A DNA stretch of 64,000 bases from Haloarcula marismortui ATCC 43049 (GTDB lineage: Archaea > Halobacteriota > Halobacteria > Halobacteriales > Haloarculaceae): NCBI RefSeq assembly GCF_000011085.1, contig NC_006393.1, positions 62,001 to 126,000 of the forward strand. Direction: 5' to 3'. The translations under genes and the position numbers were made by a program. Below the pieces are notes generated by a model. It was not told where the DNA came from. It saw nothing but the letters and a program-made list of their open reading frames with translations, and searched no databases. This document shows, one piece after another, positions 34,985 to 43,436 of the stretch; position 1 is the first letter of the stretch, and each line of letters starts with the position of its first letter.

Positions 34985-36115
34985 ATGTGTGAGAGTTTCT
35001 GGGTGGCCTACCGCCTCCATGGCCCTGTCGAAATACGATCAGAATATCAGCTCTCAGAGAAGATCATATTGAAGCCCAAGGAGAATCCGAACTCTATAAC
35101 CGGGACACTGGAGATCATCTTCGAAGCCGATGATCGGAGTGATGCCAAAGAGAAGGCAGACGAAGAGATAATGGCCAAGGCCAGCCGGATTATCAGCGCC
35201 TTAGCATTCACTTTTGACGAAGGAATCGTTCTCGGTGATCACTACAAGGTCAGACCGGTAGATGCTCCGAACAAGTCAAAAATGGATGCCTCCCTGAAGG
35301 CAGGAGAATTTATCTTGGATATCGGGAGTCAGGTCCACGAGAATATCGATGACAAGCTCTCTGAGGACGATGAACTCGGTAGAGCAATCAACTGGTATAA
35401 TCTCGGGCTTTCCACTGAAACACCGGAAGACGCGCTCGTTGCGTTTTGGACTGGGTTGGAGTCTCTTGCTGAGCGGGAGGATGCGGACTTGTCTGAGGAG
35501 AAGGAGAGGGCCTTGGACGCTGCAAAAGATGCGGCATTAGACTCGATAGACGATGATAATCATTCGCTTCGGGGAGGGGTAGGAGGTGAGATTGGAGAAT
35601 TGAAGAAGGAGTCTATTTCCCAAGCCGTCGTTCGGATGGTCGGTGAACTCGTGGATGAGGATCTTCTAACTCTCAACCACGTTGATGCAGATGGTCTCGG
35701 CAGTGCTGTCGAGATGGTGTACAAGGAGCGCTGTGACATCGTTCACGAAGGTAGGAAAACGGACAACGCTCATCACAAGGTGGCTGTAGCTGAGCAGATT
35801 CTGAAGGAGGTGTTGATTGCGAAACTTCCAGAAGCGTATTCCGGGTTTATTTCTGATGTAGTCCCTGAGCGGTATCCGTATTCTTCGATGGCGATTGATG
35901 TGGATCACTGGGTTCCGGTCGTGTTTGAACGTGATCCTGACCTAGTGTTGGATGAGTGGGAAGTGAAGAGGCGAGCTATTGCTATGGCTCGTGATTTGCA
36001 GGATGGTTATGGGTTTCCGGTTAGGAATTTTGCTGGAGAGGGCAATCCTTTGATTCAGGTGGAAGATGGTGTATTCCGGCTTGATCCGGAGTTTTTCGAC
36101 GATCTGGGTCAATAG
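34985..36115 (+). CDS. ApeA-type HEPN-domain protein, 376 residues
   Basis: The N-terminal part is beta-rich (WVAYRLHGPVEIRSEYQL, TGTLEIIFEADDRSDAKEKA). The C-terminal helical half has ALVAFWTGLESLAE and, near residue 245, VEMVYKERCDIVHEGRKT. The latter contains the Arg-x4-His (R-C-D-I-V-H) motif of HEPN ribonucleases. This architecture is common among anti-phage effectors of the ApeA/Swt1 type. It lies 102 bases after the other HEPN-like gene on the same strand, so the two may be co-expressed. Confidence 0.65.
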   Translation: MCESFWVAYRLHGPVEIRSEYQLSEKIILKPKENPNSITGTLEIIFEADDRSDAKEKADEEIMAKASRIISALAFTFDEGIVLGDHYKVRPVDAPNKSKMDASLKAGEFILDIGSQVHENIDDKLSEDDELGRAINWYNLGLSTETPEDALVAFWTGLESLAEREDADLSEEKERALDAAKDAALDSIDDDNHSLRGGVGGEIGELKKESISQAVVRMVGELVDEDLLTLNHVDADGLGSAVEMVYKERCDIVHEGRKTDNAHHKVAVAEQILKEVLIAKLPEAYSGFISDVVPERYPYSSMAIDVDHWVPVVFERDPDLVLDEWEVKRRAIAMARDLQDGYGFPVRNFAGEGNPLIQVEDGVFRLDPEFFDDLGQ

Positions 36116-36232
36116 CTGCGTTTGACTTCGGGTTAGGAACCTGTGGCTTGGGTTAGTTATTTAAATTATTCATTCCCCATTCTTTGATTATTCCATTATT
36201 GGATTTATATTCACAGATAGAAAATAAAATAG

Positions 36233-36607
36233 ATGTCCACATCTCAAAACCCATTAGTAACTAGCTTCTACAACCCATGCAAGGCGGGTTTCTTGATACC
36301 TCCACTGGCGATCCCTGGTGTGAAGATCGTCCTTCCCGAAGAACGTGCGGCGATTGGGCGCCTCGGAGACTACCATAGATACGCAAAACCGAGATTCCAC
36401 GTCGTCCCGTTCATCGAGCAAATTAACAGGGTCAATATCTCCGAGCAAATGGTGAACGTTGAACCAAGCGACATGATCACCAAAGAGTATCTGAACGCCT
36501 AAGTCAACCTCGAAGCCTACTTCAAGCCGCTGACCACCTTAGATCAGCCAACAGAGGAGAACAAGAACATAGTCTCGGACGAACAAAGTTCAACACCCTG
36601 TGCTTGA
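36233..36607 (+). pseudogene. SPFH/band-7 protein fragment with nonsense codon
   Basis: The frame from 36233 reads IVLPEERAAIGRLGDYHRYA, FHVVPFIEQINRVNISEQM, then VEPSDMITKEYLNA. This is the start of a stomatin/prohibitin-like SPFH domain. A TAA at 36500-36502 interrupts it exactly where GAA (Glu) is expected. The same frame then continues VNLEAYFKPLTTLDQ to a stop at 36605-36607. The protein lacks most of the domain and is dead. Confidence 0.7.
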
Positions 36608-36831
36608 TCTATGATACGGTCATATTGGCTATTTAGAAACCGTCAACCAAAGTGTGCCGTGCTGAATTCAGGCTCTGTATCTCGCACGGACCTACTGACA
36701 GGGTTCCGGTAGTTGTAATCCTCCACCCATAGGTGAGTCTCCTGTACCGACCGCTCACCGAGAACTACAATGTGAGCTATGAATGGTTCTATGGCACCCT
36801 GAACAACCGTTACGCTTTGCCGACACGACAG
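36608..36831. other. Intergenic remnant
   Basis: No intact gene. The 36733-36800 part (YEWFYGTLNNRYALP in one frame) may be debris of a coding sequence. Nothing else recognised. Confidence 0.35.
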
Positions 36832-37851
36832 CTACCGTTCCCACGGGAAGAAGCCATTCCGCTCGCGATAGGCACTGATCTGGTCCTGAAACTCTTGTTC
36901 CTGGAAGTCTGGCTCGTCGCCGTGGATATCCTCCGGTGAGACGCCGTCGGGAAGATGCTCATAGCCCGTGACGTCCGCCGTGTCATCTTCCTGTTCGGGC
37001 TCGTGTCGGTGCTGCCCACACTCCCTGCAGGTCCAGATCATGCGGTCAAGATGTGGGTGGCACTCGAAGCCATCGAGTCCGTGAGATTCGTGTCCTGTCA
37101 CGGCGCCACACTGGCGGCAGTAGAATCCGATGCCGATCATTTCCGGTTCTGCCCTTGCCTGATGGCGCTTCACAACGCCGGGAACAAGCCAGTACGTGCC
37201 GTCGTCTTCCCGGAACTCATCCGTGAGCTGCTGGAACTCCGAACGGTCGGTGACCGGCGACCCGTCCTCGAGATAGATCCGTGGCTGGACGTCGTCCCCA
37301 TCCCCGTCCCAGTTGGTCTGCTCGTCGGCTGTCTCCAAGAGCGCCTGTCCGGGTTCCTCGTCGATCGTGGTTTCGGTCGGCAGGTCGGGCCAGCCCTTCG
37401 TGAGAGTGGCGGCTGGCTCGGTCCCGAAGGCTGCTCGGCACTTCACCGTTCCATGGGAGGTGTCTTCGCCGGTCGCGATGCTGTCGGAAACGGAGAAGGC
37501 CGCAGCGCCGAGCGCTCGTGCATGGAAGTCAGTGTTCGCTTCGACGAGCGCGAGTACTACCCGCCCGAACGTCCACTCCCCAAGTGGACTACTACCTTGA
37601 TCGTCGAACGAAGTCTCTGAGATGCCGGTTTGAGCGCAGAATGGACACTGGCGTTCATCCCGTGGGATATCCTGTCCACAGGTCGTACAGGTACGAGTCT
37701 CATCCTCTGTACGGTCGGGATAGCCGGTGGAGTCGAGGACTCGTTCCCGTCCGTTCCCCCTCGTTTCAGGATCTGAACTCGCTGCGCCGAGGATATCAGC
37801 GGGATCGTACTCAGGATTTCGATCAGTCACACGCTTGGTTGCGTTCGTCAT
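36832..37851 (-). CDS. Multi-zinc-finger protein, 339 residues
   Basis: Start at ATG 37851 (MTNATKRVTDRNPEYD); a TATA-like TTTAAATA lies five bases upstream. The N-terminal region has CTTCGQDIPRDERQCPFC, a double CxxC zinc ribbon. The C-terminal region has FYCRQCGAVTGHESHGL, ECHPHLDRMIWTCRECGQH. The middle (FGRVVLALVEANTDFHARAL, AAFSVSDSIATGEDTSHG) is helical. Conserved in haloarchaeal accessory DNA as far as I recall; function unknown. It forms a pair with the 38496 gene, both on the minus strand with leader-like elements. Confidence 0.7.
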   Translation of the reverse strand: MTNATKRVTDRNPEYDPADILGAASSDPETRGNGRERVLDSTGYPDRTEDETRTCTTCGQDIPRDERQCPFCAQTGISETSFDDQGSSPLGEWTFGRVVLALVEANTDFHARALGAAAFSVSDSIATGEDTSHGTVKCRAAFGTEPAATLTKGWPDLPTETTIDEEPGQALLETADEQTNWDGDGDDVQPRIYLEDGSPVTDRSEFQQLTDEFREDDGTYWLVPGVVKRHQARAEPEMIGIGFYCRQCGAVTGHESHGLDGFECHPHLDRMIWTCRECGQHRHEPEQEDDTADVTGYEHLPDGVSPEDIHGDEPDFQEQEFQDQISAYRERNGFFPWER

Positions 37852-37888
37852 GGTATTTAAACTCCAGCCCCGAGGGAAGCACAAACCG
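37852..37888 (-). promoter_or_regulatory. Variant leader of the 37851 gene
   Basis: The coding strand reads GGTTTGTGC, then TTCCCTCGGGGCTGGAG and TTTAAATACC before the ATG. The box is degenerate and the stem weak; listed as a divergent member. Confidence 0.35.
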
Positions 37889-37914
37889 ACAGAGACCAAG
37901 ACAGGACGAGTTGG

Positions 37915-38496
37915 CTACTCGTCGCCCGTGCTGTCTGTCACTTCTGCGATGAACGTGTCCGTGGCCCTGTCCAGATCATACTGGTTGATGAGTTCGAGGG
38001 CAGCCAGCGCTGCGCCTGTGTCTACGAGGTCTGCGGCGAGCAACCGTTTGAGACGAAGAGTGCCTTTGTGGGCACGGTCGGAATCTGAACCGCGCATCTG
38101 GGAAAATTCCATGAAGAGTCGTCGCCAAGCAGTCGCCGAGCCGGTCACCGTGAGATTCCAGTCCGGGGCTTCATACCTAGAGGACGACTGCCGGCGGTAG
38201 TGGCCTTCAAGTCTGTCGAGCAAGTCGTCGATAATCGTGCCCTTCTCAACGGTCCGTCCGTGTATGGCGTAGTCTGGGTCGACGAGATTGCGCCACTCGT
38301 CGTAGGAGGCGATATCGTACTCGACAGCTAGCTCGACCTCGACTGTTTCGAGACAATCAGCCTTCCCGGGTTCATTCACGCGCCGAAGTCGATCTGCGGT
38401 CCCCTCGGCGCGGACTGTGAGGTCTGGGAACTGCGCTTCGCTGGATGCTGATTGCTGTTCTCCGGTCTGATCGCTGTTGGTGGTCTTCGATGCCAT
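37915..38496 (-). CDS. Hypothetical protein, 193 residues
   Basis: ATG 38496 (MASKTTNSDQTGEQQSASSE). A polar N-terminus is followed by an alpha/beta domain: FPDLTVRAEGTADRLRRVNE, VEVELAVEYDIASYDEWRNL, DDLLDRLEGHYRRQ. No Cys or membrane segment. No family recognised. Upstream of the zinc-finger gene at 36832 on the same strand, 63 bases apart. Confidence 0.65.
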   Translation of the reverse strand: MASKTTNSDQTGEQQSASSEAQFPDLTVRAEGTADRLRRVNEPGKADCLETVEVELAVEYDIASYDEWRNLVDPDYAIHGRTVEKGTIIDDLLDRLEGHYRRQSSSRYEAPDWNLTVTGSATAWRRLFMEFSQMRGSDSDRAHKGTLRLKRLLAADLVDTGAALAALELINQYDLDRATDTFIAEVTDSTGDE

Positions 38497-38562
38497 GGGT
38501 ACTGTCGGGGACGCTCTCACTGGACCGCCCCGCACCCGACTGGGGGTGCAAAAAATTGCTAT
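38497..38562 (-). promoter_or_regulatory. Variant TTTTTTG-hairpin leader of the 38496 gene
   Basis: Coding strand: ATTTTTTGCA (38556-38547) runs into GCACCC-ccagtc-GGGTGC. The ATG is about 50 nt further. Same layout as the canonical leaders, with a modified box. Confidence 0.45.
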
Positions 38563-38727
38563 CGGCTTACGAGATCAATCGCTGAATATAGTTTCTTCAC
38601 CTATTCAAGTGAGTGAAACAGCTGTAGCGTGTACCTCCGCACATGGTGGTATCACGTCTCTGAGAGACCTCACCCCACGGCAAATTTAGAGGCAAATTAT
38701 TTTAGCGACTACCCCGAACCTGTACAT

Positions 38728-38976
38728 ATGTCCCACGAAGTCGAAGACGAAACGACAGTGAACGAGAGCTATTCTGTGACGGTCCCAGCAGCGGTACGGA
38801 GAGAGGCTGGTGTTGAAGCTGGTGACAAAATCCGCTGGCATGTCGACGATGACGGGAAGCTTTCAATCAAACTCGTCAAGCAACACTATGGAGCGTTCTC
38901 ACAACTAGAGCCAGTCGACGTAGGCGAACCAACTGATGCCGCTGACGACCACGATCTCATTGCTGGAGACTACTGA
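38728..38976 (+). CDS. vapB: VapB-like AbrB-fold antitoxin
   Basis: ATG 38728, 82 residues. It contains an AbrB/SpoVT swapped-hairpin domain: YSVTVPAAVRREAGVEAGDK, then IRWHVDDDGKLSIKLV. The acidic C-terminal tail would bind the toxin. The stop overlaps the ATG of the PIN gene (TGATGG). The two form a type II toxin-antitoxin operon that stabilises the replicon; antitoxin and complex usually repress their own promoter. Confidence 0.88.
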   Translation: MSHEVEDETTVNESYSVTVPAAVRREAGVEAGDKIRWHVDDDGKLSIKLVKQHYGAFSQLEPVDVGEPTDAADDHDLIAGDY

Positions 38977-39407
38977 TGGCCGCGGTTGTTGTCGACGCAA
39001 ACGTCCTCATCGCTACTCGTCTCTCTCGCGATCAGAATCACGAACGTGGCAAAGCAATTACGCAGGCGGTAGACCAAGGAGTCCTCCCGACAGCGTACAT
39101 CCTGAGTGACGTGCTCGAAGAGGTCATCAACTATCTTCAGGCAAGGGCTGGGCACAATGTTGCGACTGAAACGCTTGATGCTATCATCGAGAGCAGCGGG
39201 TTCTCACTCAGACAGAGTTCAAAGTCTGATTTCGACACTGGCCGGTCGCTGTTCCGACGCTACGAGTCCCTTTCACTGACTGATGCCATTATTGTCGCAA
39301 CGATGCAACGAGAAGAGATCGAATATCTCTACAGCTTTGACGACGGATTTGACGATGTTTCCTCACTCACTCGCCTCACGACACCTGATAACCCGTTTGA
39401 GCAGTAG
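38976..39407 (+). CDS. vapC: VapC-like PIN-domain toxin
   Basis: A 143-residue PIN ribonuclease. The first acidic residue is in VVDANVLIATRL near the N-terminus, a Glu is in LEEVINYL, and a later acidic site is in SLTDAIIVATM, followed by YSFDDGFDDV. This matches the four-acid PIN active site that cleaves RNA when the antitoxin is lost. Overlaps vapB by one base. Full length for the family. Confidence 0.88.
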   Translation: MAAVVVDANVLIATRLSRDQNHERGKAITQAVDQGVLPTAYILSDVLEEVINYLQARAGHNVATETLDAIIESSGFSLRQSSKSDFDTGRSLFRRYESLSLTDAIIVATMQREEIEYLYSFDDGFDDVSSLTRLTTPDNPFEQ

Positions 39408-39452
39408 CACCTCTGTCCCGACTACAGGAAAGCTCAGTATACCAATGAGCGC

Positions 39453-40445
39453 TTATTCGGTCGCTGAAGACGTGTGATAGGACGCCCCAGAATCAAACGA
39501 GGTCAGCTCCTCGATGCGCTCCTCGAGTTCCGCAATCTCATCTTGGAGCTGCTGGACTTCCTCATTATCAGCATCGCTGGCGACAAGGCGATCTTTCAGC
39601 CCCTGAAGCCGGGTCTCTTTGGTCTCCTCGTCAACATCGGCTTTGCGGACGTACTCGGTACTCTCAATGTCATACAGATCCGCCTCTGACAGCTCGGTCA
39701 CCTCAAGAGCATCGTCCACCTTGTCTCGATCAACACTCGTCACGCGCTCGCGGTCAACCCCAGCGGCCTCCAGTGCGTTCAGCACAGTCTCTTCGTCTTT
39801 GAGCGAGCGTTGACGGCGTGCAGTTCGCTGGACGGAGCCAAACTGCCCACTGACTGGCTGGTCGTGATGGAGCCGACTCAGGATGACGTCAGCGACCTCT
39901 TTCCGGAGGTCGTTGGCACTCCGCTGGACATCCGACAGCATCGTGTACAGGTCCACGAGCGTATCCGTCTCGATATCGCCAAACGTGTCGACGTCGTGGC
40001 GCTCAAGCGCATCAGTCAATAGAAGTGCGTCGCTGTACACTTGCAGATCCGGTTCAGTGCGTTCGGTTCCTTCATCCTCATCGCCGGTCGTGGCGATCTG
40101 TGTCGTGGTTTCGAGGTCGCTCTGTCGAATGATACCGGCGTCTTCGTCAATCTCTATTCGTGGATGAAGCGACCAGACCGTAGCGAAGGGTTCGGCGTCG
40201 GGTGGCAATCGGTCAAGAGCGAACTCCTGATTTGGTTCGTCATGCACCCGCCGAAACAGCGTTTCGAACTGCTCGCGCTGGAGTGGTCGTGTCTCATCTT
40301 TTTCGACGTAGTCGACGATGATTCGGTGTTCCTGTGTCTCACTGATCTGGAATGGCATATGTGAGAGTGGCGTCACCAGCACTGCATCAGATGGGAGTTC
40401 ATCAGCCTCCTCCAACAGCGTATGCCAGTTGACACTGAACGACAT
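39453..40445 (-). CDS. Hypothetical coiled-coil protein, 330 residues
   Basis: The N-terminal domain is alpha/beta (SVNWHTLLEEADELPSDAVL, EHRIIVDYVEKDETRPLQRE). The middle is helical (LLTDALERHDVDTFGDIETD, then SDVQRSANDLRKEVADVILS). The C-terminus is a Glu/Leu coiled coil (VQQLQDEIAELEERIEELTS). Strongly acidic, no Cys cluster. It occurs beside plasmid maintenance genes, but I do not recognise the family. Confidence 0.68.
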   Translation of the reverse strand: MSFSVNWHTLLEEADELPSDAVLVTPLSHMPFQISETQEHRIIVDYVEKDETRPLQREQFETLFRRVHDEPNQEFALDRLPPDAEPFATVWSLHPRIEIDEDAGIIRQSDLETTTQIATTGDEDEGTERTEPDLQVYSDALLLTDALERHDVDTFGDIETDTLVDLYTMLSDVQRSANDLRKEVADVILSRLHHDQPVSGQFGSVQRTARRQRSLKDEETVLNALEAAGVDRERVTSVDRDKVDDALEVTELSEADLYDIESTEYVRKADVDEETKETRLQGLKDRLVASDADNEEVQQLQDEIAELEERIEELTSFDSGASYHTSSATE

Positions 40446-40599
40446 ATTCGATCCAGCACTGCCATCATCAAATGACTACTGCTCACACGTGCATACACAC
40501 CACCGTTTCCGGTGAAAAACCACCAGACAGCAGTAGTGTTTACACTCGAAACACGGTGTGGTGAACCTGGGATGTGACCATGCTCAGCGCAGGAATGGC
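40446..40599. other. Short intergenic region
   Basis: No gene. Contains ACCACCGTTTCCGGTG and partner-like motifs of weak symmetry. Presumed promoter of the 40445 gene. Confidence 0.3.
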
Positions 40600-41424
40600 C
40601 TACACTTCGAGTGGCTCCATCGGCTCAACCTCGAAGGTCAGCAGATGCGACCGGAGTTGGGCGTAGGCCCCGTCGCCGTCAGTGGTGACGCAGTACCGGT
40701 TCAGCCGGGCCTCGCGAGGATTGCCGTCGTTCTCTTGCCACTCTTCCAGAGTAAACTCAAGCGCCTCCAACTCGCTGTCAGCGTCTTCAAATACGGCCGC
40801 GACCGATGGCGTCCCGTGGTTGTCAGCGACGTATGCGACCTTGACAGCGTCGTGGTTGGCGTCAAGTCTCGTCCACCCATCGAGCGCTTCCGGCGGGTCC
40901 TCGGCGAACTGCTCGATTTCGCGCTGAGTCAGTTCGGCTTCTGCGGCGTCGCGCCACGCTTGCTTGATGTCCTCGGCTTGGGACCGCTCGATCTCCTGAA
41001 AGACATCGGTGTCGATACAGTCGGCGGCCCACGCAAGCACGGTCTTGGCCTTCTTGTACCTCACCTTGGGTTCGCCGTCCAGCTGTCCGAAGTTCATCTC
41101 TTGGGGAGACATCAAGAGAACTGACGACCGCCAGTAGCCGGGGTCAGCGTCGCATTCCTCGTCGGCATCGGGAGCCCACGACTCCATTGAGGTTCGGACT
41201 TCCTCGTGGTGTCCGAAGCCGGTTCGGACGCCGCCGGCGCGCAGGATTCGCTCCGCGAGGTCGATAGTTCGCTCGCGCTCGTCAGCGGGCGCTTCATCGG
41301 GGCGGTCAACGTCGGCATAGAATGGCAAGCCGACTTTGCTGATGATCGTCTCTTTGTAGTTTGGGATAAGCAGCGGTTCCTCGACGAAGATCGGGTCGAA
41401 CGGTGGTTCGGTTGTCGGCAACAT
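40600..41424 (-). CDS. Hypothetical protein, 274 residues
   Basis: ATG 41424 (MLPTTEPPFDPIFVEEPLLI), directly after a perfect leader hairpin. Features: YKETIISKVGLPFYADVDRP, TIDLAERILRAGGVRTGFGH, and an acidic C-terminus ending EVEPMEPLEV. Two Cys only; no membrane or signal segment. No family recognised. Downstream of the 41760 gene on the same strand, each with its own leader. Confidence 0.68.
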   Translation of the reverse strand: MLPTTEPPFDPIFVEEPLLIPNYKETIISKVGLPFYADVDRPDEAPADERERTIDLAERILRAGGVRTGFGHHEEVRTSMESWAPDADEECDADPGYWRSSVLLMSPQEMNFGQLDGEPKVRYKKAKTVLAWAADCIDTDVFQEIERSQAEDIKQAWRDAAEAELTQREIEQFAEDPPEALDGWTRLDANHDAVKVAYVADNHGTPSVAAVFEDADSELEALEFTLEEWQENDGNPREARLNRYCVTTDGDGAYAQLRSHLLTFEVEPMEPLEV

Positions 41425-41461
41425 ACTGGAAAGCCTCCAGCCATGGAGGCGACACAAAATC
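41425..41461 (-). promoter_or_regulatory. TTTTGTG-hairpin leader of the 41424 gene
   Basis: ATTTTGTG (41460-41453), then GCCTCC-atggct-GGAGGC, then TTTCCAGT and the ATG. The GGAGG Shine-Dalgarno-like sequence forms the 3' arm of the stem. The clearest example of the series. Confidence 0.7.
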
Positions 41462-41481
41462 GCCCTGCGGCAGAGTCCGAT

Positions 41482-41760
41482 CTAGAGGTACTGGTCGGCA
41501 GTGTCGCCGTGGTTCGCTTCCAGGGCTTCCCAGTCCGCCATCGCGTCGTACTCTGGTCGAACCTCGCCGTCCGAGAGCATATCGTCGACGAAGGCTTGGA
41601 CTTGTTCGTCGACGGGCGCGCCCTGCAGGTCGCGCTCCCGAGCCATAAACTGGATACCACAGAACGAGCGTCCGTCTGCTGCAAGTTGCCAGAGCAGGAG
41701 CTTTCGGTTCTGGTAGGTTGCGAGTTCGGTCAGCAATGCGTCGTCTGGTGGATTGGACAT
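41482..41760 (-). CDS. Hypothetical protein, 92 residues
   Basis: ATG 41760 (MSNPPDDALLTELATYQNRK). Helical and acidic: LLLWQLAADGRSFCGIQFMA, then DEQVQAFVDDMLSDGEVRPE. No family recognised. The upstream in-frame extension to 41922 overlaps the leader and the divergent PadR gene and is rejected. Confidence 0.65.
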   Translation of the reverse strand: MSNPPDDALLTELATYQNRKLLLWQLAADGRSFCGIQFMARERDLQGAPVDEQVQAFVDDMLSDGEVRPEYDAMADWEALEANHGDTADQYL

Positions 41761-41797
41761 CGTGTGGAGCCTCCGACTGCGAGGGCTGCACAAAACG
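41761..41797 (-). promoter_or_regulatory. TTTTGTG-hairpin leader of the 41760 gene
   Basis: GTTTTGTG (41796-41789), then AGCCcTC-gcagtc-GGAGGCT, then CCACACG and the ATG. GGAGG is again inside the 3' arm. Confidence 0.65.
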
Positions 41798-41916
41798 GAC
41801 ATTGTGAGTAAGGCAAAAGGCCGATACAGCGCTTCAGGAGGCTCCCCAAGGCGGGTTTCTGGTGAGTGCGAATAAGTAAGATTATGGCTCCCGGACGTGG
41901 CGGTTGATTTGACAGG

Positions 41917-42225
41917 ATGCACGATCTGAATAGTTTTAAACGTGATATGTTAGTCGTGATCGCAGGCATGGATAATCCGAAGGGGACAGAACTCACCGCC
42001 GAGTTGCAGGAGCACTATCCTGAAGAGATCACAGCCGGACGCGTGTATCCACAGCTGGATGACTTGGTCGAGAAAGGGCTTGTCAAGAAGGGGAAGAAGA
42101 ACGGACGAACAAACGAATATCGGCTGGCAGGGCGTAGCGTGCGAGACCTCCAAGATCACCGAGAGTGGGAGAATCAGTATCTGGCTCCGATTGACGAGCT
42201 ATCCACATGGCAAGCAGTGACGTGA
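41917..42225 (+). CDS. PadR-family winged-helix regulator
   Basis: A 102-residue protein: FKRDMLVVIAGMDNPKGTEL, LQEHYPEEITAGRVYPQLDD, LVEKGLVKKGKKNGRTNEYR. The AGRVYPQLDDLVEKGLV recognition helix and wing are diagnostic of PadR-like regulators in haloarchaea. Divergent from the 41760 gene and close upstream of the partition genes, so it may control one of them. A second PadR gene begins at 63919. Confidence 0.85.
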   Translation: MHDLNSFKRDMLVVIAGMDNPKGTELTAELQEHYPEEITAGRVYPQLDDLVEKGLVKKGKKNGRTNEYRLAGRSVRDLQDHREWENQYLAPIDELSTWQAVT

Positions 42226-42239
42226 TTTGGCATGGGCAG

Positions 42240-42608
42240 TCACTCGGTTTCGTCGGCATCTGCCTCTAAACCCAAAAATTTCAAGAATTCTGTCCGTTTG
42301 TGATCAGTCACGAAATCAACCAGTGCAGGGTAGAACTCGTCATTTTTCGATATTTCTCCATCATCAGCAAGGACAGACTGTGCGTTGGCCTCTTGAAACA
42401 GCTTGGAGATGTCATCTTCTCGGTCGTCACCGAGATACATCGTAACCTGATTCCGATCTCTGACTGGGATCTCTGCTTTGGGTCGAGAGTTTGCTGCTTC
42501 TGCCTCAGCCTGTCCGGTTTCTTCTTCTGCGATTTCAGTATCTTCAGCGTCCTTGTCGCTACTTTGATCTTGATGATCGCTGAACCGCTCTTTCAGGTCT
42601 TCACTCAT
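42240..42608 (-). CDS. Small partition partner encoded after ParA
   Basis: A 122-residue acidic protein. The first half is disordered (SDKDAEDTEIAEEETGQAEA). The second half contains RDRNQVTMYLGDDREDDISK and FYPALVDFVTDHKRTEFLKF. It overlaps the ParA stop by eight bases. Position and size match the small second component of ParA-type partition cassettes; RVTMYLxD could be a ribbon-helix-helix strand that binds the centromere (inference). Confidence 0.65.
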   Translation of the reverse strand: MSEDLKERFSDHQDQSSDKDAEDTEIAEEETGQAEAEAANSRPKAEIPVRDRNQVTMYLGDDREDDISKLFQEANAQSVLADDGEISKNDEFYPALVDFVTDHKRTEFLKFLGLEADADETE

Positions 42609-43428
42609 TGTTTATTTCCTCCAGTAGCTCTGCGATGCTGAGATAACAGTCGCGAAGCTCATTGATTGGGTCACTATCCCACGGATAACCCGCGTCGTCT
42701 GGATCATAGGCATAAATTGATGTTTCGTATTCGATAGCGTGTTCAATTGCGTCTCTGTCTGGGACTGAGAGAACTCGATCTTCCCCGAACGTCTCAGTGA
42801 ACCAGTCCTGCATATCTGCTGCGATGGAGCCTTGTGCTGGGACTTGATTTAGGATGGCTCCAATAGCCCTAATCTTGACCTCGAACTGGTCTTCTAGAGT
42901 CTCTACTTCATCAAACAAGATCTTAAGCGACTCCTGAGCGATAACATTCGGCTCGCTTGGGAATAAGACGTTCTCTGCAGCGAGAAGTGCAGCATCGGCG
43001 AGCGGCCCAAGATTTGGAGGCGAGTCGATCAGGACATAGTCATAGTCGATGTCAGAGCGGTTGAGAGCGATTTTTAGAGACTCAAAGCCTCGCCGATCAG
43101 TGTACAAAGACTTCTCGGCAAGGAAATTCCGCATATGCGCAGGAATAATGTCGTACTCCCCACCGGAGATGATGAGATCATCTAACTGGTCGAATTCCAT
43201 ATCTCCATCTTGGGTTAGGACATCAATCAGTGCCTCCGCGTCTTCATTTGGGTTGTCAGAGAACCGTCTATATTGCTCTTTATGTCCGAGTTTGAGCGTT
43301 AAAGCTCCCTGCGGATCAGCATCTATTGCGAGCACGTCATGGCCACGTTCAGCGAGTGCGCCTGCCGTGTTGATCGTTGTCGTTGTCTTTCCGACTCCCC
43401 CTTTCTGCATACCAATTGTGACTCTCAT
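42601..43428 (-). CDS. parA: ParA-type partition ATPase
   Basis: A 275-residue deviant-Walker ATPase. Walker A' is KGGVGKTTTTINTAGALAE at residues 9-27. Walker B/A'' are DVLAIDADPQGALTL and YDYVLIDSPPNLGPLADAAL. It would move replicon copies over the nucleoid, stimulated by its partner bound at the centromere-like repeats. These repeats lie immediately upstream (43437-43635). Full length for the family, ATG start. Likely autoregulated through those repeats. Confidence 0.93.
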   Translation of the reverse strand: MRVTIGMQKGGVGKTTTTINTAGALAERGHDVLAIDADPQGALTLKLGHKEQYRRFSDNPNEDAEALIDVLTQDGDMEFDQLDDLIISGGEYDIIPAHMRNFLAEKSLYTDRRGFESLKIALNRSDIDYDYVLIDSPPNLGPLADAALLAAENVLFPSEPNVIAQESLKILFDEVETLEDQFEVKIRAIGAILNQVPAQGSIAADMQDWFTETFGEDRVLSVPDRDAIEHAIEYETSIYAYDPDDAGYPWDSDPINELRDCYLSIAELLEEINNE

Positions 43429-43436
43429 GTACGCAC

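Noticed and set aside
36733-36939. A 68-codon plus-strand frame
   Set aside because: It overlaps the 3' end of the zinc-finger gene and has no recognisable domain; treated as debris.
40558-41811. Plus-strand frames of 188 and 201 codons
   Set aside because: They are antisense to the 40600 and 41482 genes, which have leaders, acidic composition and consistent starts.
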